Shown piece by piece: positions 32,840 through 44,828 of a stretch of 64,000 nt of DNA. The notes under the pieces were generated by a model, which made no database searches, was not told the DNA's origin, and saw only the letters and a list, made by a program, of their open reading frames with translations. The DNA lies in contig PDUO01000053.1 of assembly GCA_003008705.1 (NCBI GenBank), forward strand, positions 3,891-67,890, read 5' to 3'. The stretch is from Pezicula radicicola (Eukaryota > Ascomycota > Leotiomycetes > Helotiales > Dermateaceae). The number at the start of each line of letters is the position of its first letter. Position 1 is the first letter of the stretch. Both the position numbers and the translations under genes were made by a program.

Positions 32840-35800
32840 CAACGATTATTGTGGAATGAGTGGACTTATAGTCAACGTAGCCCGAGTCTGGGTGTGCCAG
32901 CGCTAAGGTGGAGAGGCCTTGGAGTGCCCTTTGTAGCTGACACTAGGCTGAGAGTATTTCTTCTTTTCCTTTGTGTAGAGTTTGGGGTTTGGCATATCAG
33001 TGGTCTTCATATTGGAACAGCGTGTCTTGGATTTTTCATTTGTCGCTGCTAGCTGGATCTACATGAATTGGATGGATTGTAAATCAGAGACCATCTGTAC
33101 TATGCTTTAGAATATCGTCTTCATGCAGGAACCCATAAGCGAAACTGCAAGCATACGATATCAGGAAGATACCACATGACGGCGTATCCGACTAGATCAT
33201 TGCTCCACAGTGGTATACGTCCTAATCCTTCCATAGACCACGATTACCCGCTTAGTTATATTGAACCTTAAGAATGGCTTGGACTTTGCTAGTTGCCACC
33301 TAATCAGTACCCAAACGTGCTGAGATAAAAGATAGAAGTAGACTTAGGAAGATAACAATCAAGATCTAGTGATTTAGAGAATGATAGAAGGGGATGAGGT
33401 GCATCTCCTTCTCGAAGAATTGTCGTCCACCGATACGCTGGAAGCGGCACAATAGGCTCAAATTGAGGGAATTCATAGACGCGTTAGTAGTGTTTGTTCG
33501 GGAAAGTCGAAACGGGATGGACGGAGTGAGAGTATCAAACCCTATGCTAGACCGGAAAAAGGATGACCCTTCTTGGGCGGAAGAGCTGGCGATCAAAGTC
33601 CATCCCTCAATGTGTTGTTAGCGGTCCACAGGAGAGAACGCTGCCGATGTCTTAGAGCTCACACGAGAGATAGTGCGTTATATACCACAATGGTGGCGTG
33701 ACAATGCTAGGCAGAGAGGTTATGTGTGGGTTCAAGAACATAGCGGCGCAAGTAGACTCGACAGCAGTATCCGAAAGGAGCCGCTTGATGGGCGCCTGGT
33801 GGCCCAGCTATAAATAAGTATAACTATAGAGGACCGTACTAGGAGAGTTACTATAGATCTATAACGAATGAATAGTAAAACAATAATAAAAGGAAAGAAA
33901 TAATAACTAAACCTAATGTAAAAAGATATTGAAAACATAAACCAGCGCGAGCGATGATATACAACGCTAACAATCTAAGTAGATGATTAGTATATTCCAA
34001 GGCTAGGAGGAGGAGAACTTCCCGGGAAAATGTTAAGGAATTGGAGTAGACTCGAACTACGCAAGTGCGAAGTTAAGTCTGAAAAGAGTCCTTGAAAAGG
34101 ATAGATAGGCTAATTCCCGCAGGAAACAAAGAAACTACTGCTAATTAGGTACTGACCATCGGTCATAATTACACAGCCACCATGCCGGTAAGACTAAAGC
34201 AAGAGCTTCGCTCGAACTAAGTTAGTACTAGTATAATGTTCGACCTGCCGTGGCACTGCTTTGTGGCTCTGAGGCACTACGACAGCATAAATCTTCCTTT
34301 TATAGATGAAGGCAATCTTCCTTGAAAGAAGGCAATCCTCCTAGAAGAAGGCATACAAACAGGTCTGCAAGTAAGGGACAAATGGGACATTGGCTTAAGA
34401 AGGTTGTTGATTCGGAGCACTGTGAACAATGACAGCTTGTACTACGAAGACAAGGATAAGATACTTCTTATTTTGTTGTCGGTAATGGGAAGGAAGCCGA
34501 ACGGTCGAGGTCGAAGGATAATCGGGTCTATTTTAACGAGGTCAGTGTGCTCTATGAAAAGAGAAGGGCTACTTCCATCTGCGTTATAACATATGAAACC
34601 TTCATCGACAAAGGGAAGGTGAAGTTGTTGTAGGCTAGGCTTGTCGCAATTTAGGGTGAATTAATAACGGATTTGGATCTGTGTGATGTTGTCAGCCTTA
34701 AGGAAATAAACGCGAAAGGCGTAGACACTCCTATTGGTATGAGGTTTGTTAGTGTTGATGCTGGATAAAGGAGGTCGCAAAGGGCAAAGCCGAGGCTGAA
34801 AGGATCGTTGAAATGGTTAAAATTGTTAATGATGAAAGGTAAGAGTTTGACCTACGCGTCACCACTGTTAGTAAGCTCTGAAAGGCGCAAAGAAGAGGGA
34901 AAGGAGACACTCCCCGTTGCGTTGATTGCTCCTGAAGATAATGCCGTTGTCAAGTAGGAATGGCGAGAAAGAAAGGATTTGATCTAAGGTTACAAGTTAG
35001 TATAGTCTTAAGTCAACTGTGGTAGACGGTCTTTGAACTTCAGTAGCTTTAAGTATGCTTAAAGTATGCTTCAAGTGGGCTTGCCACGACTATTTGTCCG
35101 TAGACGGTGATTAAGCAGAGGCATTAAGAGGCTTTTAGAGGTAATAAGAGGCTTGAGAGGTCGACGTGTAGGAGGGAAAGCGGAAGGAAGAAGGGAATAC
35201 TTGTGGGTTGTTGATGAGGATTGTTGATGTTGTAGACGTCCGCGGGATATCAATTTACGAATTAATATCAGCTTTGTTCTAGAAGGTTGTGGAAAAGGAA
35301 GGCACTCCATATTTGTATGGACAATCGCAGAGGTGAGACCGTTGTTGGTCGAGGAGGCGACAGGTAAGGCTTGATCTGGGGATCGATCTATGGCTCTGAT
35401 GTTAGTGGATAATATGAAAGGAAGAAGAAGAAACTTGTTCGTCGAAGAAAGCAGAGGCCTTATATAGGCTTGGAAGTTAAGGCTGAGAAGCGGGGTAATG
35501 TTGGTATTGATGGGTCTTAGGAAAGGAGGTGCCGAGTCTGCTATTGATAATAAGGCCTAGGTTTTAGGAGGAGCTGGTTTGGTTAAATCGATCTAGATTT
35601 TGATTAGCTTGGCTCTGCAATGGAACAAGAAGGAACAGCCCTTTCTTATGTGGTCTGTTGGTGTTGTTTGGGGTGGAAGTTGTTGATGAAATAAAGCTGG
35701 AAAGTGTGGTCGAAATTGGAGGAAGAAGCAAGATATAGTCGCTTCGGGAGATTATTGTGCAAGCGACGAATTATGTGGACAACGTTAAAACCACCAACTA

Positions 35801-35927
35801 AATCGTCTCTCATTTCGACTACGACGTGCCACTACCACTCTTTTACTTATTTGTTTTATTCTCAGGCTTTACATGCGATTCCCCCCGGAATTCAGAGAAA
35901 ACCGAAACTACTCGAGGACGAGTAGTT
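32840..35927. other. about 3 kb of non-AT-rich DNA without a recognisable gene
   Basis: Normal base composition, unlike the RIP blocks, yet frames are short and without family resemblance on either strand. The right part ends in LLEDE-stop-like sequence and a polypurine tract, the pattern at the 3' end of Ty3/gypsy elements, so the stretch may be the interior of a non-autonomous or badly decayed LTR element. The minus strand at 35440-35470 shows a TATATAAGGCC box followed by pyrimidine-rich sequence, as in a promoter. I found no reverse transcriptase, integrase or gag motif. Confidence 0.35.
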
Positions 35928-37617
35928 AAAGGAAGGGGGGGACGAATGTATTGGGGATAGTCTGATTTTTAGTCAGGTGATTAGGCTTGGCTCAAATTAC
36001 TATACAGTGCGTGGACAAAAGTTTGTCCGGTTTTTATGAAATATCTGAAATACAGAATTCCCCCCTACCCTACTCTCTACAAGAAAATACCTTGACTACC
36101 TAATACAGCCTACCCTGCCTTAGGAGAGGTCTCCCCTAGTATATATAATTAAATAGTAGGTATACAGAACTATAGTATATTATATCCTATAATTAGGTAG
36201 TAAGAAAACCTCCTACTAAATATATATTGAAAAATCTTTAAAAATACTCCTAACTAGACCTCTAGTATCTTATAACTATAGATAGGTAGGCCTTCTAAAC
36301 TTATAATAAGGGTATAGAGGATAATATTTCGAATAATTATAGTAGATCCTAAGATTATAATAGCTTAATTAGTTATAATTATCTACCCTAAAGTTAAAAA
36401 GAAGACTATATATTGATTTTTAAAGAAATTAGGTATATAGAAGTAGAGGTATAAGAAAAGGCTACTCCTAATAGAGGAAAGAACTACTACTAGGCTAGTA
36501 TAGGCTTTAAAGTATAATAGAATACCTCTTATCTTTTAGAAGAGGTAGAGATAGTTTAATAAGTACTTAATTAAGAGGGGAAAGGGAGGGAAATAGGACT
36601 TTATTTATTAAGAAAGAGGTTAGTAAGATATCTATTTATAAAGTCTATTATTAACTAATTAAATAGACTAAGTACTTAAGCCTTAGGTAGTATAAGGAGA
36701 ACCTATAAAAGGAAAGACTACTATATTCTAGGCTTATTTTAACTTTAGGATTAGGTCTAACTTAGTAGTAATAAAAGGAGATATTAAAAGTAAGAGGGGG
36801 GGGGTTATAGCTTAAAGATACCTTAAAGTTATTTAGGAATATCTTCTAATTATTCTTAATAATAATAGTATCTTTATATAAGATAATACCCTAATTTATA
36901 AAGTATATATTATTAAGGATTAATTTATTAAAATAGTTATAGAGTTAATAGATTACCCCCCTTATTTACCTAACCTAAACCCTATTAAAAACCTATAGAA
37001 GATACTAAAGGTAAAGATTATTAAGTTATATCCTAAATTTATAATTATAAAAGATAATAATACTATAAAGGCTTTATTAATTAAGGTAGTATAAGAGGCT
37101 TAGGAGTTATTAGAAGAGAAGATATTAAATAAGCTTATATCTAGTATATAAAAGAGAGTTATTATAATTATAGCTATAGAAGGCTAGTATATAAAGTACT
37201 AAGTTTATATATTATTAATTAGAAGCTTTTCTTTTAAATAAAACTATTAGTTTTCTAATTACTTTTAAATTAAAGAAGTTATAGCTATTATAGATAAAAT
37301 ATAATTATAATAGGTTTACTTAAAAAAAGAGTATAACAGACTTTTGTCCACCTACTGTATATAAGCCTAGGCTTCAAGCCTTGGGAACAACAACAAATTG
37401 ATGTTCTTTTTATCCAACCCTACCTTTGACTATATCAGCTATTTGATGCTATTTATTATATATATTATGTAGACGAACCCATCGTCATATCCTACAGCCA
37501 CTACTCTACGTCCTGCGACTCTATATATATAGCTTGAGGATTTGCCCTCCTACAATAGTTCTCTATATAGTCCTTCCTACCAAGCCTTAGGCTATAAGCT
37601 ATTATGTGTTCGTAACA
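35928..37617 (+). mobile_element. polypurine tract and LTR-like sequence, split by a mariner insertion
   Basis: A purine run (AAAGGAAGGGGGGGA, about 35928-35942) directly precedes TGTATTGGGGATAG at 35947. Removing the mariner element at 36005-37357 leaves a sequence of about 318 bp ending TTCGTAACA at 37617, so it has the TG...CA ends of an LTR and a TATATATA promoter box near 37525. The preceding CTCGAGGACGAG resembles the end of fungal gypsy pol genes. A second LTR was not found in the window. Confidence 0.5.
36005..37357 (+). mobile_element. complete but RIP-inactivated Tc1/mariner element
   Basis: The terminal inverted repeats begin CAGTGCGTGGACAAAAGT on the left and, reverse complemented, CAGTAGGTGGACAAAAGT on the right, each preceded by TA (the expected target duplication). 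The 1353-bp body is very AT-rich. Near the 3' end it reads DYPPYLPNLNPIKNL-stop-KILK, KLYPKF and ends IEGxYIKY-stop. These are the (D)LNPIENLW motif and terminus of Tc1/mariner transposases. A DNxxIxK block around 36885 fits the second catalytic Asp (DNAPIHK). Many stops interrupt the frame. The length and both ends are intact, so the insertion is complete though dead. Confidence 0.88.
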
Positions 37618-37737
37618 AATCTCCTTCTAAGAAGCATACACGTGACTACAAAGCCCAAGCGTCACACTAAAAGTCGCACCAACGGGCAAAGGGATAGTTC
37701 TATTGTACCTATGTAACAATATATATAGACTATGAAT

Positions 37738-39547
37738 TTAGAGAGTATAGCGAAACTCAGGTAGGCCTTCAATGACCAAAGTGCCCTCGTTAGCCCTATT
37801 ATTGCACACGTAGAAGTATACAGTTAGTATCGCCACTAGAATAATTGAGACGCAATTTGCTCTGTAAATTACGTTCCCAGTTAGTCTATTACTAGGATAG
37901 GTAGTGAACAAAGTATAGGGAGCAATAAGACTTACGCTATAGTGGCATAGATTCCAGGAAGATACCGCGGAGAGTCCTGAGACCGAAAGACGAGAGAGCC
38001 AGCAATGCCTCCAACCCCTCCGAAGCTGATGAGACTCGCGCTACAAAAAGCTCTTTTCCAAGGTCCACGGATATTGTTAGCTTGATACACCATCACCGCG
38101 GGAACGTTGGCACTAGAACCCGCCGTAGCGAGAAGAACTCCGAAGTATTGAGCCCCTGGTGCATGGATATAGGCCATCAGGCACAAGCCAAGGATGGAGA
38201 AGCCAGAGTTGAGTATAATACAGGGACTCCTTATACGATATCGATCGGAGACCCATCCCTCAATAAACATGACCACGTTAGCAAAGAGGTATGGTGGTGA
38301 GCTCAACACTTGAGATACTGGGATGCTGAACCCAAATTCGCTTTGAAGGATAATCGGGAGATAAAAGCCAATGGCATATGCAACGATTGTTGCGCAGCTA
38401 CACGTCGATTAGTAAGAAAATAAAGCTTCGAAGACGCGACTAGGCTTACAAGAATATAAAAGCAAAAACCCAAACCTTGAAGTCTAGAGCAGGCTTGAGG
38501 AACTTCCGCCAAAGGAATTGTTCAGCATCAGCATCACTTCGATCTCTATTGATTCGTCTCTGGATATAAGCCGCCTCATCTTTGGTAAGAAATCTCCAGG
38601 CCTTGTGTGCATTCTCGGGGAAATCTACCATGAAAATGTACCCGACGATACCGATCAGACATGTGATAATCCCTTCCATGATGAAGATCCATCTCCATGC
38701 AGCGTATCCGGCAAGGCCAGCCATCTGCGTAAACAACAATGCCAATATACCCCCGAGTGCTGAGCCCAAGACACCAATAAGGTACCAGACTGAGAATCGC
38801 TTATGCATGTCGTCTAAAAAGTATCAGCATGAGGAGTGCTATGATGCACATAGGATATCTTACATCGAGAATACCACATAGAGATCAGGTAGTATTGACC
38901 AGGAAAGGCGCCAGCTTCCAGGGCGCCTAAAATCATGCGCAAAGCAATCAAAGCTTTCCAATCGCGAACGAAACCAAAACACTTCGTGGCATTAACGAAA
39001 TGGACAACAACTCTGGAGTTGTGGGTAATGCCCTTACCATCATCACAACACCCCATGCCAGTACAATCGAGGACAAAAAACCCCTGGGGCCGATCCTACG
39101 AATTATTGCGGCCGCAGGAAATTGTAGGACAACATAGGGACCGAAGAAAACCAAGAGGATGATAGACTGAAGTAAGTGTAAGCAAAAATAACACATAATG
39201 CTGGTAGTGCTACTAACGTATCGAACACCCATAGTAAGGTTCAGTTCTTTGGTCATCCTGTCTTGCGGTCAGTTTGAGAAGCCATAAAGCCTAAGTGCAT
39301 ACCCTGCAATAGCAGCATTCGAGATGTTTGCTCGGTCGAGGAAAGACACAGCCTGCATAAGGCCAAGGACAATAAGCAGTCGTCGGTCGACCTTGTGAAT
39401 GATCTTCCGCTGGTCTTTAGTATCATACACTTCGTCTTCGTCATGATCGTTGCTACGAGCCGCTTCAGTTGACGTTTTCTCCAGGTTCTCAATTATTTCT
39501 GAAGTTGGTTTCATATTTGTATCCATTTCGTTCTCGCCGACAAGCAT
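37738..39547 (-). CDS. MFS transporter, allantoate permease (Dal5/TNA1-like) family
   Basis: The start ATG is at 39547 and the stop at 37738-37740, with about six introns. Exons read DRRLLIVLGLMQAVSFLDRANISNA, FFGPYVVLQFPAAAIIRRIGPR, RMILGALEAGAFPGQYYLISMWYSR, KRFSVWYLIGVLGSALGG, WRWIFIMEGIITCLIG, a cytosolic loop FPENAHKAWRFLTKDEAAYIQRRI, then the second six-helix half. The last exon (37738 to about 37855, after a CAG acceptor) adds a final helix and tail. DRANISNA and the WIFIMEG block are typical of the anion:cation symporter family, which carries allantoate, nicotinate, pantothenate and similar organic anions. It sits in the plasma membrane. The substrate is not predictable. It reads towards the LTR/mariner insertion with 120 bp between. 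Confidence 0.88.
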
Positions 39548-40189
39548 TTCAGCTTCGTAAACAAACTGTGATCTAGATATATAGGGACGAGAATCCAGCG
39601 CTGGATACCAAACATGGGCGTTGCAAATCAGGAGAGATGTCTTCTTTTGTATCTGGCTACGATACTAGAGAACCCTCATTCGGGTTTCCACATTGGTATC
39701 CACAAGACGCTACAGTTAGGTTCCTAGCTAGGCTACCCAGTTAAGTTACAGTATCTCACCGAGAAAGGCAATGCATGCTTCCCTGATACCGAGCTGTGCC
39801 GAAAGCTCGCCTTAGTTCTCTGCCACTGTCTATTGTGCCTTTTCTGTCATGCGACATGCGAAGTTCCAGGGTCTGAGGGCCACTCACTTTAGGGTTAGTA
39901 CTTTACTTTGTAGGGAAGAGAAGCTGCATATACTGTACTGTAGACTGCCCCGCGCTGTTTTCGCCAGATTGCGGGGAAATTACGTGCTACTGTACTGTAT
40001 CACAACCCCGCCCCCCACCTACCTACACACAGTTAGATCACAGGATACACTGCACTGGGACTGACTGACTTAGGGTTACATCTTCTACTATCACCCTCCA
40101 TCTTCTTTCACTCCATATTTTATACTCGTACTGTCAATCAATTACAGCTCACGCAAAAGAAAGCTGCTGCTGTTCTTGGGAGCCGGGCA

Positions 40190-42284
40190 ATGTCCGGCAC
40201 AAGTGGCGAGCGGGCTAGAATTGTCTGTACTCAATGTCATGCCCGTAAGGTAAGAAAAGCTATTTGGAAGTCTCTGCGCTGGAATCGTTATTAAAGTCGT
40301 GATACAGGCATTATAGTATCCCAGTTGTTAACGTCGAGTTTTAGGTAAAATGCGATCTTCAAGATCAATCCCAGGGCGCATGTGGGAACTGTGTACGGCT
40401 AAAACATACGTGCTTGTGAGTGGGCTTATGCCTTCTACTTCGCTCCAATTCTCTAATATTACAGTAGGCCTCGTGATAGACAGCGGCCAGCTGTAGGGCA
40501 GAAGAGAACATTGTATGAAGCATTTTCACCAGTTTCGTGGCAGTCATCACCACAAAATACGGCTTCATTCGTCGGCAATCCGACAGAGACGGACCTTGCC
40601 CAGCAGCAGCTTGATTTAACTTCAAGTCAAAGCAAGGAGTTTCAACACAATGCCACGTCTTCATATCCTGTGGGTTACATCGGGGAGCGATCTTTAATGT
40701 CGTGGCCATCGCCTACTTTAAGCTGTTCCGCTGGCGAATTTGGAACCTTCACAGGTCAGATAAATGATATGATCATAAAAGCCACAGGGGCAGCTACTTT
40801 ACCTTCGAAGATTGCTATAGAAGCCTCGGCTGATATATATTTCAAGCATCTTTTCCACCGAATACCCGTATTGGACCCTTCCGATACTGAGTTCGAAGCC
40901 GGTTCAGTTTTACTTTTTCAAGCAGTGGGTCTAATAGGAAATATCCTTCGCCACCCCAGAGGCCCTGCTCCTCTGGCTGCATCAGAACAGGCTTATGTGA
41001 AAGTCAAGGCTTTGCTGAATCATGGAAATGAGAAAAATCCAGTGACGCTGCTAAAAGCGGTATGCCTCATATCATTATGGCATACCAAGCCCCCAGTGGA
41101 CATCAGCTTCGATAGTGGCTGGTACTGGATAGGGGTTGCTGTACGCCAGCTCTTTCAGATGGGTCTCCATCAGGAATCAACTTACGCGAATTTACCTCAT
41201 GCAGGAGTTGTTCGTCGAATTGCTTGGTCAATTTATGTTAGTGAGCCCTTATAACCCTAAGATTATGTTAACAAGGGAATAGATTCAAGATAAGTTTGTC
41301 GCCACCGCTTACGGACGACCTATGGGTATAAACCCCAATGACTTCAACCTACGACCGATCGAAGCCGCAGACTTCGGGGTTCTAGCTAAACACGCCAATG
41401 TCTTCAGTGCCTTTACAACATTGGGTACCGAGCTGGGTAAAATGCTGGAGCTGGCGTCTAGGAACACCAAACCCTCTGCTCTTCAGGTAAGTAGTTTCAA
41501 GGCAAGACCTGGACCCGACCCACGCCATACAATTTTCCAATCATGATTTATTACTGATACTAATATCAAGCAGGCAATGTCAATTCTCAACTCCTTGAAG
41601 ACCTGGATTCACAGCGTACCAGAGGATATGCGCCTGTATACTACAAGCCACCGCAGAACCTACCGACCAGTAGTATATGAAGTCTACCTGTGTTACTTTG
41701 CTTGCCTTATTACATTCTTTCATGTCTGCGGGCACGCTATTCGTTCAAGTACCACATCTTTAGTATCACTTATAGCTTCTTCCTGTATAGCACGACTATC
41801 CGAAGAGCTAGATCACCGGGACGATATCAACTACATGACCTCTATCAACAATTGGTACCTGATGGTCGCCAGTGTTCCCCTCATTCATTATGAGGGAAGT
41901 CAGGTGGACTTTGATCGTATGTGCACAGCTGAACTAGAGATAATTGTTTGTGCCTTGAAACAAATGCAAATAAAGTGGCCGCAGACAGCCAATGTCTTGA
42001 ATACCGTGGAGCGACTACGAAGACTGAAAGGAGACGGATGTCCCTCTAGTACCTCTCATGTTTTTGCGCCCACAGTACATTCCGGTGAAAAGGACCATCT
42101 GTCAATGGCTTTCTTGCAGGAGCTGTTTCCATTTCCAACAAGTATCTCGCCCAGAATGGGATTGTTTCAGAGCGTTGTGACCACTCAAACGGACAGCCTA
42201 GTGCTCCAGCCCACGAGTACAAATGATTTTGACGATTTCGAATGGATGTTCGAAGAATGGTTCGAGATGGCGCAGGCAGGTTGA
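40190..42284 (+). CDS. Zn2Cys6 transcription factor, related to the one at 46512
   Basis: Five exons fit in phase: 40190-40249, 40345-40415, 40465-41236, 41283-41486 and 41574-42284, giving 605 residues. Zinc cluster CTQCHARK-VKCDLQ...GACGNCVRLKHTC spans residues 13-43, split by an intron after CHARK. The middle domain shows YFKHLFHRIPVLDPSD, RRIAWSIY and FVATAYGRPMGINPNDFNLRP, the fungal regulator homology region. The C-terminal third contains ALKQMQIKWPQTANVLNTVERLRRL, which parallels LKELKVMWPTANIFLQGFERLR in the second regulator. Intron position in the cluster and in the middle domain also agrees. The two genes are therefore paralogues or distant sisters. It lies directly upstream of the sulfatase, same strand. 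Confidence 0.9.
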
Positions 42285-42843
42285 GACGTTTAGCATGTAC
42301 AGAATCACTGTCAAATTAATCGGACGCATTGAAGACCAAGAATAAATATAAAAAGTGGCATTTAATCAACTCGCATTTATTGCATGTCTTTCAGGGTCTT
42401 TCGCTGATCTTTTCTTGCTATGATCAATCCAGGCAAGAAGGTCGATCGGCACGACGGCAAGTTTCCAGCCCGTGAAGAATGAAAAGATGGCACTGGTCCT
42501 CGTCTGTGCAAGGTACACTTCCAGGATTTTGACGGTCAAATGTGTATAAGACTCTATGGTTGTTAACTTATTAGGTTTACCCTCCTCTGTCGGCTCTTTT
42601 AATTAGGCGAGGCTTAGTAGTGTAGCCGAGAACCCTGGTCCTCGCCGAAATATGGGCGTGGTGACTTTCCCATTCATTTATCATGCGATATTGGTTCTCA
42701 CTCCGAAGCTTTCGAAGCTCGTGATTCAAGAATTCCTCAGTTTCTCAACAAGTTGTGACTTGGATACCACCTTTCATATCATATCATTATTCCTAGTCGG
42801 GTTCACATCAAGTTATCCTGATTCCGGCATTGTCCACGACACA

Positions 42844-44828
42844 ATGGTCACCAGATTTATAAATGTCCTGTTGCTGATGGGCGGTCTATTTTTCGTCGGC
42901 TTGGCTGCCGCAAAGAAGCCTAATATCCTGTTCATTCTTACAGATGATCAAGATTGGCACATGGAATCACTGCAGCATATGCCGCTCCTACAAAAGTATA
43001 TGGTCAACGAAGGCACCTTGTTCGCGAACCATTTCTGTACTGTGGCTATTTGCTGTCCATCTCGAGTCAATCTATGGACAGGTCGTGCGGCGCATAATAC
43101 AAATGTCACGGATCTATGGCCCCCGTTTGGTAGGTTTTTCGTTTTAAATCAAATGTAAGGTACATAGAAGCTGATTGTGTCCAAGGAGGATATCCCAAGG
43201 TAGTGAGAGAGGGCATAAACCAGAATTATCTCCCAGTGTGGCTGCAGGAAGCTGGCTATAATACATACTATAGTGGCAAATTGTGGAACGCTCACAGCGT
43301 CGACAATTATAACAGTCCTTACGTTAGTGGCTTCAATGGCTCAGATTTCATACTAGACCCAAACACCTACGAATATATGAATGCCTGGATGACAAGAAAT
43401 GGTGCTCCTCCAGTTAATTATGAAGGCCAGTACTCTCCTGATGTTGTGGCTCAAAAAGCGTATGATTTCTTGAATGAGGCTATGTTACACCCAGAGCCTT
43501 TCTTTTTGGTCGCTGCTCCAATTGCGCCTCATGGCGATATCAATCTACGAACACATCCTGTCACCGCAGATGCACCTAAGTACGCGGAGCGACATGCGCA
43601 TCTATTTAAGGACTACGTTATTCCTCGCGTAGAAAACTTCAACCCTGAACACGTAGGTATCTGTCTAATCGAGTGTTCATAATGATACTAACTCTGCAAC
43701 ATAGCAAGGAGGAGTTGAATGGATCGCCACTTTGCCTCGCCTAAATGATACTGTGATTGCTTATAATGATGAGTATCAAAGGTCTAGACTCCGAGCTTTG
43801 CAATCGGTAGATGAGATGGTCGAAAACCTTGTCAAAATGCTCGACAAGAAGGGAATTCTAGACGACACGTACATATTCTACACCACGGATAATGGATACC
43901 ATATCAGCCAACACCGAATGCATCCAGGAAAAGAATGTGGATTCGACACAGATATTCATATCCCACTTGTTGTTCGCGGCCCTGGAGTTGCGGCTGGCAG
44001 GCAGCTTGATGTAGTGACGGCCCATACCGATCTCAGTCCAACTATTCTCAAATTAGCCGGAGCCCATAACGACGAATTTGATGGAGCTCCAATTCCCCTA
44101 CATGCCAACTCCGATGTTGAAAATCGCTCAGAACACGTCAACATCGAGTTCTGGGGTCAAGCCTTTGGCGAGGGCGTCTATGGTTACAAAGGATCAACTT
44201 ACATTCCAGGCCAAGGTTATAATGGCAGGAACTTGTACGTCAACAATACCTACAAATCGGTTCGCTTGATTGGGGAGGGTTATAGCCTGTACTACTCTGT
44301 ATGGTGCAGTAATACGAAAGAGTTCTATAATGTCAAGGTGAGTGAAAGCCACCAACAAGATTTACTAATTTTTGACAAGACTGTCTTCCGCAGGACGATC
44401 CTGGACAGCTACACAATCTTTTTGCCGACGAGACGGCCTCTTCGAAGTTTGAGATTGGCGGCCAGAGCTTTTCTCAAGTAGTCGCGCGGTTAGATACACT
44501 AATGATGGTGCTCAAATCATGCAAGAAGGAAGAGTGTAGGAATCCATGGAAAACTATTCACCCTCAGGGCGACGTGAATGATCTCAAGGGAGCCCTGTCC
44601 AGGACATTCGACGCATTCTATCATGAACAGCCCAAGGTTTCTTTCTCAAAATGCGAGCTAGGCTATCTGAAAGACTCAGAGGGGCCTCAGCTTGCTAATA
44701 TATATGGAGAGACTATGACGGAGGGACAGGTAAAACAGGCCACAATAAGCCATGGCGAAGATGGAACAGGTACATATGGCCAACAGAAGTCGTTCAAGTA
44801 TAAGGGGCAATGGAGCCTTTGGACTTGA
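42844..44828 (+). CDS. secreted sulfatase
   Basis: Four exons fit in phase: 42844-43129, 43186-43652, 43705-44337 and 44394-44828, giving 606 residues. The first 23 residues (MVTRFINVLLLMGGLFFVGLAAA) form a signal peptide, which fixes the start. Metal ligands come from TDDQD (33-37). Cys70 in CCPSRVNLWTGR is the residue converted to formylglycine (CxPSR). The TTDNGYH and HMHPGKE-like QHRMHPGKECGFDTDIHIPLVVRGPG blocks complete the active site. Family: sulfatase / arylsulfatase, cleaving sulfate esters outside the cell. Fungi use them for sulfur from aryl sulfates or sulfated glycans; the exact substrate is unknown. Two related zinc-cluster regulators flank it on the same strand. Confidence 0.93.

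Noticed and set aside
22500..37640. 16-base string ATCTCCTTCTAAGAAG shared by 22516 and 37620
   Set aside because: A single exact match of this length between two places in 64 kb is expected by chance about every other time; flanks do not align.
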